64,000 nucleotides of DNA, taken from positions 1 through 64,000 of the forward strand of contig CALYLW010000491.1 in assembly GCA_944989445.1 (NCBI GenBank). The letters are read 5' to 3'. A model generated the notes under the pieces. It made no database searches and was not told the origin of the DNA. It saw only the letters and a list, made by a program, of their open reading frames with translations. Below, piece after piece: positions 24,281 to 36,262 of this stretch. Origin of the DNA: Ampullaceana balthica. Taxonomy: Eukaryota; Mollusca; Gastropoda; Lymnaeidae. Every line of letters begins with the position of its first letter. Position 1 is the stretch's first letter. A program made the position numbers and the translations under genes.

Positions 24281-24966
24281 CTATGAATACAAGAATCCTG
24301 ATACTAATGCTAATGAGCTGAAAACAGGGGTTGAACTAGGGTACGAATGTGACAATTATGTGCTGGTCCATTTAATTTATTTTAACGTAATAGGAAAGTT
24401 GTTTTTTTAAAGAAAGAAAAGAAGAAAAAAAAGTGGCTTTTTGTGTTCACAGAGAGGACAATAATGTCGCAATTAAAGGCACTATTCTTAAAACGATGCA
24501 TTTGCTTGTAAAGTACGACTTCGCACTTCGAGAACATCCTTTGAAAAAGGGTAAACAACGTGTAATCTCAAATTCAAACTGAGCTCAAAGCAATTTTATG
24601 AGATAGAGTTCGCGCAAAATAATCTTTCTTCAGTAACAAGATACCAAATACTGTATTCGCTATCTCTTCACATATTTCACAATAGGATCAAATAAGTACA
24701 GTTGTGTGATTTGTAAAGATTGAACATCAAAAAGTAGACATTTTAGAATCTTTAAGATTTCATTAAAGCACAATTGAATCTGCTTATGACATTTCTGAAA
24801 TGATTTTAAATAAATAATGAACTTAAATAATGGATTGCAGTGGCCCAACGTGTTGTAATACTCCTTCATGGCTGAAAAGTATACAGGAGTTCAAGAAAGA
24901 CGCAATAAATGAAATATCAATGTAATATCTCGCTCAAAAAGTTCAGTAAACCTAATTTGTTTACAT

Positions 24967-25293
24967 CAGGGGTCGGGAAACGTTTTGTCTGAGAGAGACA
25001 TAAACAAATCAAATTTTGAAAAGTTATTCTGTGAGAGCCATACATAAAGTTTAAAACTAAAAATTCGAGAAAATGTGTGCACTTTTTGTAATTTCAACAC
25101 TAAAAGTACAATAATTATGCCTCTGAATTATTTTTCATAATATTGTTATGCAGTTTTTTTTAAAAATGCAATTAATATGTAGATCAAAGGAGTGGAATAT
25201 ACGTTTTTTTATAATCGAACATTTGTCTGAGAGCCAGATGCAGCCATCAATAGAGCCACATCTGGCTCGCGAGCCATGGTTTCCCGACCGCTG
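24967..25293. mobile_element. Small hAT element, 327 bp, perfect 8-bp target duplication
   Basis: Ends CAGGGGTCGGGAAACG and GGTTTCCCGACCGCTG; flanks GTTTACAT at 24959-24966 and 25294-25301 are identical. The first ~190 bases match the end of the transposase-bearing hAT at 40679 (CTGTGAGAGCCATACAT, AACACTAAAAG.ACAATAAT), so this is an internal-deletion derivative of that family. Confidence 0.95.
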
Positions 25294-25301
25294 GTTTACA
25301 T

Positions 25302-26217
25302 GATACTACAACTGAAAAGAACTATCTAGCTATTTTAGTACACTAGAACGTTGTTGCGCATTCTTTTACATATCCTTACACGCTTGGAATATATAATTGC
25401 TTCTACGAGCAAAGCATTCATAGACTTGAGGATACAAAATTGTGAAGATATCACGGAGCCATATTAGGTTATTATAAAGCTATAAAAGAACTGATAGATG
25501 CAGACAAAAAAGCTCAACACACGAACAGATGCAGGAACGCTGTAAGTTGCAATGAAATCTTTTATTTTCTAATTTATGTCAAAGATGCCCGAAATTATAT
25601 ACAAACGTATAATTTAAAAAATGCTTAGTAGAGGCTTCTCACAGAGACACTAATGGAATAGTTAAAGGATGCTTTGACATTTAAAAGAATTCTATGTGGA
25701 GAACGCATTCTTTCAATCGAAACTTCTAATTAAAGAACGAGACAGCAAATGTTTGGAGATCGAAGGGAATATGAATCCATGCTGTGAAAAAAAACAGTTG
25801 AGAAGAAAGTTGTATTCTTCATAACATGAGATTACTGTAGAAATTCGTGTGCATTTTTTGACAGTTATATCGAATGTATAAAACAGATATGTTTTTCGTA
25901 CACCAGCTGGACTTTTGCTATTAAATTTATTATTATGTATTCAAAATATCTCACATGCCATTGTCAAGCAAGGGATATTTTAACACCATGGGTAAAAAAA
26001 AATTAAAGAATTCAAGACCACTTGATTTAATCAAGTTTGTAAAGATATTGAGGATAGAAGTTACCTTTACAAACATAACGTCATATATTTGAACATTGTT
26101 TACAACTGTCTTAAATAATGCTAAGGTGTTAAAATAGCTTCTCGAAAATTAATTTAATTTAAAAAACTAATTACGATCAATTACGAAAACACCAAAATTA
26201 TCTAATATATAGCTATT
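25302..26217. other. No gene seen
   Basis: AT-rich; no recognisable feature. Confidence 0.4.
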
Positions 26218-26700
26218 TTGGCTATTGAGCATGGTGGCATGGCTGAAAACATACATGAAAGATTGTTCAATGAGGAAAAACATTCAAAACTGACAAGAAT
26301 AACACCATTAGTTAAATCATTAAACCTTGAAACACTAGAGGATACAAGAACCAAAAGCAAAGTAGTAATCATACATAAAGCAATTAATTCTAATTTAGAA
26401 ATACAACACAAAGATAACTTATACAACCCTCGATAGACATAAGGATAAAAACACCTTCCTTATTCCGTATGCAAGAACAAACACATACAAGTTTTCCTTC
26501 TTCCCGTCCGGAATTCGGGCGTGGAATGGGTTGCCTGAAGAATCCAGGAAAACCAACACTTTATCAGCATTTAAATCTCTAATAAAAATGCAGGACTAAA
26601 CACAAACCATAGATAAGCGTAGGACGCAATAATCTTCTGTATAGAAGGAGCGTCTGTAAACGGATAAGATAAGATAAGATAAGATAAGATAAGATAAAAC
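26218..26700 (+). mobile_element. LINE 3' end with ORF2 C-terminus and GATAA tail
   Basis: Frame 26218-26436 reads HSKLTRITPLVKSLNLETLE and ends at TAG. After a shift the next frame has FLIPYARTNTYKFSFFPSGI and RAWNGLPEE, typical of CR1/L2/Jockey-group LINE C-termini. The 3' untranslated part is GCGTAGGACGCAATAATCTT, GTATAGAAGGAGCGTCTG, then AAGATAAGATAAGATA repeats. 5'-truncated. Tail-only relatives lie at 6205, 12050 and 36148 (minus), and a SINE with the same tail at 43119. Confidence 0.88.
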
Positions 26701-27176
26701 TTCAATTTTTTTCGAGAAATGAAAATTTTCTTTCCATTTCTCACATTATTATCACTTTCTTATACAGACTATCTTTACTTTTTAGCATTAACTTATTTTT
26801 CGGGGAGGGTGGGGGGAACAGAACATTTGGGTTCTGCCCCGAGTGGCACATACCCACAATACGCCACTGTTGTTGGTAGAAATTAACCCACGGAGCTGAA
26901 CCGTTTGCTTATCATGTTAGCTTTTCTATGTCTTCTGTTTTCTTCTTCTCTTTTCCCATCTATCGATTTCGATAATTATTTCTTTTTCCTTCAAATTTTG
27001 TAATATTTATTAACAAAATAAAGTCTCCGGTATCAAAATAAAATCTCCCCTTAATTATATGAAATTATAAATAAGTGTTTTACTAAAGTTTTGCGCTACA
27101 TGCATTTGTGCAGGATTACTGGAAATTCAACAATCGTAAGGTTAGTTTAGGGCAAAGGGAGTGCATGCCCCGAGAG

Positions 27177-27766
27177 CTATGGCGGATTAAGGGGGGGGGG
27201 CTGAACGGGCTAAAGCCAGGGGCCCCCGATAATTTGGGGCCCCCAAACTTAGCATATTTTATAATAAATGTGGACAAATGTATACATGAATTACTGAAAA
27301 TATGATAAATTAATAAAATCTCATCTATTAAAATGATCTCTTTTCCCACACGATAGTCTTAGCAGTCAAAAAACCTGATTTGATAGGCTCAATAACAGAA
27401 ATTATTAAAGAATATTGTATATATATTTTAAATTGACAATTCTAAATGAGTTCTCTTGGCCGAATGTGAAGTACTAAGGCTTCTGGTGCAAGCGGTGGCG
27501 GGTTCGATCCACGGTTGAAGTGTGAATTTTTTTTTCCAGGTGTTTTTTAATTTATAAAATTGACTTTTACACTCAATTTTAGGATACCGGCAAAAAGTTA
27601 TTTCTTCAAATTCGGTTTTTTCATGAATAATCGTTTTGGATGAATATTTACAAGTTACAGTCTTATATTAGCTGCTAGCAATCATTTTATCTAAAGGTAC
27701 ACTGGCTGGATAGGGCCCCAGTTTGAATTGCAGCCAGGGGCCCCGTGCAGTCTTAATCCGCCCCTG
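27177..27766. mobile_element. Non-autonomous hAT-type element, 590 bp, with a tRNA-like block
   Basis: Ends CTATGGCGGATTAAGGGG and CTTAATCCGCCCCTG. Flanks CCCGAGAG (27169-27176) and CCCTAGAG (27767-27774) match at 7 of 8. Sub-terminal GGGGCCCC blocks mark both sides. Inside, 27473-27530 includes GCGGTGGCGGGTTCGATCC, a good B box with an A-box-like region before it: probably a SINE that landed in the element. Confidence 0.8.
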
Positions 27767-28224
27767 CCCTAGAGAGACATTTTTAGGGTTGGCTAATTAC
27801 CCATAGCTAAAAAAAAATTACAAGCAAATGAACTGAAAATTAAAGATGATCAAGTAATACGAGAACTTGACATTGATGTAATTCACTATATACGTTTGTG
27901 AGTAGAACCTGCGGTAATGACTTAAAGGAAATTTGCTATTTATATGTGTGCTTAGAATAATTCAAAAAAAAATAATTTTTTTTTACCAGAAGTGTTTACA
28001 AAATTTACAGCATAAAATTAAAAAATCTAAGTAGACAAGGTTTGTAAAGTTATGAATTTTTTTCGTTGACTTTTAAACTATAGTAAAAGTATCGGTAGAA
28101 AGAGCTTTTAAATGGATTTCTTTTAGTGTAGCCGTCTCAGAACGCACTACACAGGCCAAAGCTTAGACTAAATTAAAATCAGGCCACACGTTTAAACAAT
28201 CAGTGGCGTAACTAAGGTTGGTGT

Positions 28225-28340
28225 GAATTACGGACACTTCGACCCCGGACGATTCGACCCCAGACGGTTCGACCCTGCCATTTCGACCACAGGACGTTTC
28301 GACCCCAGGACGTTTCGACCCCGAGTCGGTTCGACCCAAG
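28225..28340 (+). repeat. Minisatellite of TTCGACCCC units, about 16 bp
   Basis: About seven diverged units of GGACG.TTCGACCCCA (ACACTTCGACCCCGGACGAT, CAGGACGTTTCGACCCC and so on). Not a CRISPR: no constant repeats separated by unique spacers. Confidence 0.8.
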
Positions 28341-28504
28341 GAGGTTTGATTAGCTAAAGGTGGCGTGACGTCACTAGGCTGAAGCCTACCCACACCCGCA
28401 GCAGCCATCTTGAGCAACTCAAAACATTGGAAGCTGTGTAGTGTGTATGTTATATTATTGTAATATTTTGTAACTTTATCTTTAATATAAAAAAAACCCA
28501 TAAA

Positions 28505-29003
28505 AAACCCAGTTTTTTGACTATAAATCCCTTTTGTACGAGAAGTAACTAAAAGAATGTTCATTATAATAATAATACGTAGCGCAAGATCATCCAAAAA
28601 TACAAAATTGTAGTTGTGTCGTAAAACATGTTTAATATAATGCGCACCGATCAGGAATATGTTTATAAAAAGTGTTGTTAATAAAATACGCTCCTTATTG
28701 CGCGACAGAAAGGTTGTTCAATATAATGCGCACCCTTACACTCTATCTCAAAAAATAACATGATACATAGGAATAAATAAAATAATCTTAAAAATCAATA
28801 ATTTCAATTACGGTACATGCGATCGATCTGAAATTTTGATACATTGTTTTTATCATCGGTACAAAACTGCCTGCAAAAATTTCAGCTCGCTAGCTTACGA
28901 GGAAGTGGGTTAAAAATTGATCAAAAGTTTTGGCGACAAGCAAGCAATCAAGGGTTCAAACAAACAACCAGACACCACGAGTTAATATAAAGGATTTAAA
29001 AAG
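28505..29003 (+). mobile_element. Full copy of the dispersed repeat found inside the 21-kb hAT
   Basis: TTTTTTGACTATAAATCCC to CCACGAGTTAATATAAAGGA plus TTT, co-linear with 22570-23045, including GCGACAGAAAGGTT.TTCAAT, TACGGTACATGCGATCGATC and GCTCGCTAGCTTACGAGGAA. No coding frame; a polymerase or terminus that would class it was not seen. Confidence 0.85.
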
Positions 29004-30599
29004 GTCATGTTTCCCTTTCACTTCCAGGAACAACTTGATTTAAGCTTTCAATTCAACGACAGTATTTGAAACCATTTTAAATTCAAAACAATATTAAAAA
29101 TAAAAATTACATTATGTTAATTATTGTTTGGTTTACGGTGTAAGTTGGCTACCCCTTAGAAAACGTGATGTGACCCCCTTGGAGGTCACGACCCATAGGT
29201 TGGGAAGCCATGTTATAGTTTTTTGCAATTGCATCCACAATTTTAAATCCTTTGAAAAAAAAATAACTAAATAAGTTTTTTTTTAAAATAATCATGTTGT
29301 TTAATATTCAAGCTGCGTCAGGATAGAATGTGTTCAACGAGTACATAATTAGCGTATCTGAAAAAAACAGACAAATTATTAAGAATAAATTTTAAAATAT
29401 TTTTCAAAAATACATAATTGATTAATGTAGGTGCATATATGGTTGATCATACTGAGGATACCAGTCTTGTATGTTACATCTTTTAACCAGGACATTCGGA
29501 TGAAACAATAATACATGTATCCGGAGTTCAGCCTAGAGTGTATGTTTCTATGCTTTGCATAGGTTCCATATTCTACATGATGTTTATGTTTCTATGCTTT
29601 AGTGATACTCTATTTTCTCTTAGGAGTTTATGTTTCCAATCTTTAGTTAGGCCTCGGCCTCTGTATTTAATGTATGTGTCCTTGCTTTACATAAAAATGA
29701 CGAATAGGTTCTTTCCGATGATCACTCACAGTTTGGTTGTTCCCTTCTTTCGGCCTGACCTTGCTGCATTTGATCCAGAATGAACGGGAAGGTTAATGAT
29801 ATACCAAATACCTCTCCAGGCAGAAACCTTACCGAAAAGTCTCTTATATCCTGTTGGTATTAGTTAGGTGTCTACACTTCCCCAGATTCCCAACTTCGTC
29901 CAAGTCTCATCCCCACCACATCACGACAAACTTATCGTCACGCTGTGTTGAGTTCACGCCTCCGTCTTCACACAGCTGTGTTAAAAAAAACATGATATCC
30001 GGAAAGAAAACAAGTTTTCGATTTGTGTGGTAGAGACAATTGTAAGTAAGTAACAGCAGTGCAATATTTACAGCTAAATACAAGCTGAAAATGCATCATT
30101 CAAGGTTTGTTCGCTGAAATTTTATTTACAGAATGATATGTATGTAAACTGATGATCTATTTAGTGTAAATATTAATCTCTTTGTTCTAAGTTATATATT
30201 GAAATCAGAATAAATAAACCATAGTTGATGGTTAATGAAGATATAAAAATTGATTTAAAAGGGATCAACAGGGGATAACTTTATTTAATCATGCATGGAT
30301 GAACGGTTTTAATCTGGTGAAATACATTTGCATATTTCGTTTCGTGACACTGTGGTTATTGTTGAACTAATTGCAGAAGGGTAATTGCTATCAAATATGC
30401 AATAATAAAAATTATTTGTTGCGTCTACTCAGTTTTAGCGAAATATCGTGGAAAGAGGGACAAGTAGGGAAACGAAATGCGTTAGATAAAGTATGGGATT
30501 TTAATGAAAAGCTCGGAGGTTGTAAAAACATTTTTTATAAGTCTGCAGATCGCGGTTACAAAGTAGAACATTAACCCCGTTTTATTAGAGCACGTGTTG
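29004..30599. other. No gene seen; one hAT-type end at 29153-29212
   Basis: 29153-29212 repeats the block of 16970-17020 (CACGACCCATAGGTTGGGAA). The rest is AT-rich without recognised features. Confidence 0.4.
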
Positions 30600-30799
30600 C
30601 AGAGGCGTCACTAGGGTTGGTGTCACCAAGTGCGGTAGCTCATGGTGTCACCCCCTCACAACATAAGCCATATAACTCCTCCTGGTCTGCCAGAGCCAAA
30701 TAACGGGAAAATACAGAATTTTACATGTTTGTGTCACCCCAAATGATGGTGTCACCTGGTGTGGTCCACAACCTCGTTACCCCCCTAGTGACGCCACTG
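30600..30799. mobile_element. Inverted-repeat element, 200 bp
   Basis: CAGAGGCGTCACTAGGG and CCCTAGTGACGCCACTG are inverted repeats (16 of 17). GGTGTCACC motifs recur inside. Flanking 8-mers (ACGTGTTG, CGAGTTCG) do not match convincingly, so superfamily assignment to hAT is only by terminus style. Confidence 0.75.
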
Positions 30800-32318
30800 C
30801 GAGTTCGCAACCTAATCGTACCTCGCAAACCCCTCTGAGCATGATGGGTGGGGGAGTCAAGGTTTGCGAAAGGAACAAAGTTTAGTTATATTTTAACCTA
30901 AATTAATTATTTCGTCACATTTACATAATTTTATGTGCAAAAGAAACTTCTCCGATATTTCTATTTCAAATGATCAATATCAGCAAATACAATATGAACC
31001 AAAGACATGTAGGCTTAACATGTAAAAATTAACAAAGAAGTCCCTATTGTAAAAAAAAACGTTGTAAACTGTTTAATTTACACTAATAAGTATAAGAAAC
31101 GCAAATAATATGGGACCAAGACTTAACTGCCGACCCGTAATATCTGCTTACCAATTATTTGAAATTTTATCAAAATATCGCTTTAAAAATAACATTCAGC
31201 TCCTGAGTAAATTTCAGGCTTTGCTACCCTTCAAGGATTCAGAAAACAGAAGGACTTTGAAATCAATAAAGTAAGACAATGAATAAATCAGCCACCATCC
31301 GTGAGTGAGTAAGAGAGCTTAAATACATCTAGATCTCGACAGCCTGTTGTCAGGAATATTTGCATGGGGCTATCCACTCGATGGGTAAGGGAGATTTGTA
31401 TGCGGAGAGGAGAGAGAAGTTGAACAAACCGTTTTCTTGTCCTTCAGTCGAACAAAAGAAGGGGAGAGATGGAAGAGCTTTAACATTAATTTGATGTAGA
31501 CTTTAACGTAGATGTAGATGGGTTAGGGCAGTCGATCATTTAAGTTTAGGTCGTTTGTTTATTTTGTTACTGTTTTTTTCGTGGGAGGGGAGGGGAAATC
31601 AAACATATTCCCGTTTCTCTTTGTTTCGGAAATACGAAGGCTGCTTTATGGGGAACAAAACACAAAAATAGTGCGATAAAGATTGTGATAAGATCAAAGG
31701 TGGCACTTATATTGCCTTTCTTGATTTAACCTTTGGTAAAATAAAATAAAATAAAAAATAATTGGACTTAAATAGGAAACAAAATTATATCTATTGGTTG
31801 CCCTGTCGGTCAGTATAATAAGAACGCCAATTTAAAAAAAAAGACACGAGCAAAATGCCGTGTATCTGCGCTAAGTTAGGCTTCTTAATTTATCATAGAT
31901 AAGTGTTGGGTCAAACATTTTCTTTATTTGTACTGAAATTTGATTATTGATGAAACAAATGTTCACTTTTGTTTTAAATAACTTGAGTAGATGGCTACTG
32001 CATGGATCGCCGCCGCTGTTGTTAGGCAGTTATCTCTAGCCGACTTTGTTGTGATTTCTATAGTATTTAGATGTAAACTTGTAACATATTAAAAATTAAA
32101 GAAGATTAAAGATGCTAACGGCTACAACAAAAATGTGATTATAAAGCTTTTAAGCGTCGTCTCGACGCTACTTAATTTTATTTTACTCTTCATCCTTGTC
32201 TACGCCTTGAAACAATCAAACCCCTAACGTCCACCTATAACTAGTCACGTGGATGAATAGATGAAAGTGAGAAAATATGTATGTGGGGTAGGATTGCAAT
32301 CAGGCTGTGGAGAATTTT
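30800..32318. other. No gene seen
   Basis: AT-rich; no recognisable feature. Confidence 0.4.
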
Positions 32319-32642
32319 TTTATATAAAAGTTTATGCGTGAGCCTGACATGACACCAAGAAGGATTATGGGACAATCGTATGGGATGAATGTGTTGTTCT
32401 TTTTTGACGAGTTAACACCTCACCCCACCCCCCCCACTCTTCCCTTAGTCTCTATAAACCCCCGGATCACTCTGTTCCTCTTTTTTCTTGCTGATGTCTT
32501 CAGAGGCTAAACAACACAGATAAAATTTGTTTTAGTTTCGTACTTCTATTTGTTTTTGTTTGTTCGCAGACGACGGCTTTTTGCCGATACGTTCGCTGTT
32601 TTTGTGTGTCATGTCAGGCTCAGGCGTACCCTTTTAATATAA
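32319..32642. mobile_element. Inverted-repeat element with 37-bp arms, about 324 bp
   Basis: Left arm 32319-32355 contains GAGCCTGACATGACAC; right arm 32606-32642 contains GTGTCATGTCAGGCTC, extending through TATA(T)AAAAG..TA.GC. No matched target duplication was found. No coding content. Confidence 0.65.
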
Positions 32643-32694
32643 CAAGGAAGAAAGCGGACGCTTCAGCGACTAATAAATAGTAATAAGCGACAAA

Positions 32695-32828
32695 TCAGAA
32701 AATGTTTTTACCAAAAGATGATGTTATCAGAAAATCTTTTACCAAAAGATGATGTTATCAGAAATGTTTTTACCAAAAGATGATGTTATCAGAATTTTTT
32801 TTCTCAAAACCTTATGTTATCAGAAAAT
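32695..32828 (+). repeat. 32-bp tandem repeat, four copies
   Basis: TCAGAAAATGTTTTTACCAA plus AAGATGATGTTA is repeated three times almost exactly; a fourth copy is diverged (TTCTCAAAACCTTATGTTA). There are no spacers. Confidence 0.9.
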
Positions 32829-33274
32829 TGCTCAAGCCTGGAAAAAAAGCAATAGATGTTATGAAACAATTATAAATAAAGCAGCAGCCCTTGTTTCGCT
32901 CCCATAATCGCGTAATCAACAGCATCAGAAATTACCACACAATGCTTCTCTCCTGGGGATCAAAAACTGGTAGTCATCAGGTCGATAAAGCTATATCTTA
33001 CCGTAAGTATACCGCCCCGGACAATCGCAGGAAGCATTTCAAACGTTTATCTAGCGCCTTTTTATAGCCCACCACAAATTGTAGCCCCCACCCGCTTTTA
33101 GAAAAAAAAGTCGTTTATCTAATTTAAAAAATGAGGCGTCGACACTGCACAAATCACAGGTTTGAGGATGGGCGGAGGGAACATAGCAGGCACTTTTAAA
33201 ATTGCATCGTCGGACCACTGTAACAGAATGTCTTTGGCATGTTCTTTTGAAACAATAAACTGATAGCTTAATTT

Positions 33275-33485
33275 ACGGTGCACATCCAAGATAATTCTTT
33301 ATAGCCACAATTTTTGAATAGCTCAAATTGGCCATGTATAACAAACATAAATCTTTATTGCCACAATTGGGTAACTGGTATAGATGTACATCCAAGATAA
33401 GTCTTTATAGCCACAATTGTTGGATATTTAAAATTGAAGGTGTACCTCCAAGATACATTTTATTGCCACAATTATTGCAGTATCT
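33275..33485 (+). repeat. Degenerate tandem repeat, about four units
   Basis: Units carry (A/T)CATCCAAGATAA.TCTTTA and TAGCCACAATT.TTG; spacing varies (roughly 50-70). Confidence 0.7.
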
Positions 33486-33955
33486 CCGCTTTGCTCGCTT
33501 GTTTACTTATCCACGACGCTAAGATTTTTCCCTGCGATGAGCAAATACGGAATTGTTTGTGTTTGAGATCAAGACTTTAGAGTAAATTTATTGAATTAGG
33601 ATTCGAGTGTATTAACCGGAATGTGTAACTTCCTTGAACATAATGTCTTGATTCCCAAGTAAATACGGATTTGATTTATCTAGTCCATCATTTGTAAGTA
33701 GTTGACTTGTGGCTACGTGTCTCGAAAGGTTCATTCAATTATAACTGTACGGTTGCTTTTAAATATCACTTTAATTTTTTTTTATCTTGTTAAAAAATTA
33801 TTTGACGTATGAAAGTATTTCGCTATCGGTTTAATGGCTGTGAAATAGCCGAACACTAGTCTCAACATCCATCTATATATTGTAGAAAATCTCTGTGTTT
33901 GCCTTTGTCTAATTCTACTACTTCTACTGTAAGCTGTGCGTTTCTATCTCTACTC

Positions 33956-34101
33956 NNNNNNNNNNNNNNNNNNNNNNNNNNNNNNNNNNNNNNNNNNNNN
34001 NNNNNNNNNNNNNNNNNNNNNNNNNNNNNNNNNNNNNNNNNNNNNNNNNNNNNNNNNNNNNNNNNNNNNNNNNNNNNNNNNNNNNNNNNNNNNNNNNNNN
34101 N
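33956..34101. other. Assembly gap (146 N)
   Basis: A run of N. The hAT remnant that follows probably begins inside it. Translations running through it are not evidence of a gene. Confidence 1.
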
Positions 34102-34371
34102 CGAAACTTGTAATCAACACCAAATTGCTTGCTAAAAATTGAATATCAAGGGATGAAACGGTAATATCTGGTTTAAATCAATCACTCGCATCTGAATTAT
34201 CGGCGACAATTGATAATTAAGTTAAGTCTGCACAATTATTTTCTTTAATTATTGAATCAACCATTGATATATTTAGAATTGATCAGATGCCAGTTTCTTT
34301 ACATTCAGTTTTAAAATCAGGACATGTTGTGGAGAGATTTATAGGCTTTTATACTTTGGTAAACAGCGGCT

Positions 34372-34725
34372 GAATAGCGAATAGTGCGCTCGCCTCACAA
34401 GCTGAGGGGCGTGGCATCTAGCCCACGTTAAAGCCACAATAAAAATAAATAGAGGTAAAAAAAAAGATTTAAAAAACCAAGTTTTTATAAGTGTACTAAA
34501 AAGAAGAAAATGATTTAAAACTTATAAATTCAAGTTCATGTACTTTGATTTAATATGACTAAAAACTTGGGGCGGGTTTTTGGTATAAAAGTTAACTGAG
34601 ATCTATGAGTGAGAGAATGAGTGAAATGCATTATGTAAAACCTCATAAGCGCCCTCATAAATAAAAAAATGCTCCCGCATTGCTGAGAAGATTTTAACGG
34701 AAATAAAAAAGTGAAATATTGATTT
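34372..34725 (+). mobile_element. SINE-like insert in the hAT pseudogene
   Basis: Begins with a tRNA-like stretch (GAATAGTGCGCTCGCCTCAC, then GTGGCATCTAGCCC, a weak B box). The body has AGTGTACTAAAAAGAAGAAA, also found in the element at 36815-37190. Borders are estimated from where hAT coding similarity stops and resumes. Confidence 0.5.
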
Positions 34726-34894
34726 CACACTCTGTCGAGGACAGGTATACTCTGGAATTAAGAGTGGCCTTTAAACTCATAAAAGAAACTTTCACCCAAT
34801 TATTGTGCCCATGTTTTGAATTTGGTTACTATCGAAGCAATGTCTGTAAACAGTGGTATACAGTTGTTTTTTGGCGCATATTTAAGGTTGTATG

Positions 34895-35066
34895 CAGGGC
34901 CGTCTTAACGCATAGGCCCGATGGGCATTTGCCCGGGGGCTCACGAGCATAGGGGCCCCATGGGAATATGTTTAGTTATATATATTATATATATACGTCT
35001 TTTATTCCTGCGGGCCCAACACTATTTCTTTGCACGTGGGCCCAACCTGGTGTAAAGACGGCTCTG
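34895..35066. mobile_element. Small hAT element, 172 bp, inside the hAT pseudogene
   Basis: CAGGGCCGTCTTAAC and GTAAAGACGGCTCTG termini, with identical 8-bp flanks GTTGTATG (34887-34894, 35067-35074). GGGCCC-rich sub-terminal blocks. Removing it with one flank copy joins the two sides of the transposase in one frame. Confidence 0.93.
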
Positions 35067-36147
35067 GTTGTATGCATGCCTTTCATCTAGTTTACCACGT
35101 CTACATACTCTTAAAGAATACCAGAAATATCAATATGAATCAACAGTAGATACTCTGAAACGACTTTCTGATACAAAATGTGCACGCCGTAAGCATGCAG
35201 TTGTTGGATCATTCTCTGCTATTCTAGCCACACTTGATTCAAGGGAATCAACAGAATAGAAAGGAAGTGTCAGAGCAGAAGCTATGTGACTATGTGTTTT
35301 AACAACAAAATATTCTTTTGCTTTTCTGATGCTATTTGTACAAAAGTTATCGTCATGTTATCAAACTAATTGCAATGGCTTTGCAAAACAATTGATCGAT
35401 GTTGGACAAAATAAGTTTGTTGATATGAGAAGTGATGAAGCTTTTGAAATGCTGAATGTAGATGTCAAATCATTTATTAACGAAAATGGTTCCAAACTAG
35501 ATGTTAAAACAGAATTTAAAGAAAAGCGAATTGCAAAAACGAAAAGCATGACAGGCGAACTTAGCAGTGATGTAAGGGCTGATGATCCAACTACACGCTT
35601 TAAATCTGAAACGTACGTCACTATCTTGGATTCACTTGTAACACAAATAGATGATCGATTTAATGAATTTTGGTGCACAGTTACTTATTTCTATTGTATT
35701 GATCCATCACAAATGTTGTAAGAAAATAAAGATTCTTTTCAAAGTTTATGCAAAATTTACAAACACGACATTAACCTTGAAGAAGCAATCGTAGAATATA
35801 AGATTTGTATGCATTAATACAATAACCTTCCGCTAGTACACTACAACTTAAAAAGGTTAGGCCATTCTTGACTGAAAAACTAATGGCATCGGGTCTCACT
35901 AATTTGTCAATATTCTATAAAATTTACATGACTCTTCCTGTTAGCAGTGCTACTGCTGAAAGATGTTTCAGTAGATTGAAACTCATCAAAAATTATTTGC
36001 GCTCAACAATGACAAACGAACGTCAGTCTGCATTGGCATTAATTTCAATTGAACGTGATCTAGCTGAGAAAGTTGACTATGAATCAACGATAAATCGTTT
36101 TGCTAAAATGAAATCACGTAGAAAGCAATTTATATAGGGCTCACGGC

Positions 36148-36262
36148 TCTTTCTTATCTTATCGGTTACAGACGCTCCTTCTATACAGACTAATATTGCG
36201 TCATATGCTTATCCATGGTTTGTATTTAGTCCTGCATTCTTATTAGAGTTTTGAATGTTTAT
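36148..36262 (-). mobile_element. LINE 3' end, truncated
   Basis: The reverse complement gives the end of the 26-kb LINE family: CTCTAATAAGAATGCAGGAC, AACCATGGATAAGCATATGA and GTATAGAAGGAGCGTCTGTA, then AACCGATAAGATAAGA. Lies 11 bases after the hAT pseudogene stop. Confidence 0.85.

Larger units (their letters stand above)
34110..36137 (+). pseudogene. hAT transposase of the ZMYM1-like group, broken by two insertions
   Basis: Pieces in order: LIIESTIDIFRIDQMPVS and GHVVERFIGF (34250-34370; first catalytic region); an insert at about 34372-34725; a decayed CRGQ..Y-type block (34730-34880); a 172-bp hAT insert at 34895-35066; TLKRLSDTK and on (35100-35259); MRSDEAFEMLNVDVKSFI (35329-35721); and the C-terminal dimerisation domain TLPVSSATAERCFSRLKLIK (35868-36137). 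Stops and frameshifts separate the blocks. The N-terminus is lost in the gap. Confidence 0.88.

Noticed and set aside
32695..32828. CRISPR-like array
   Set aside because: Direct tandem units without spacers in an animal genome; a minisatellite.
33899..34142. Open frames spanning the N run
   Set aside because: They exist only because N codons are read through.
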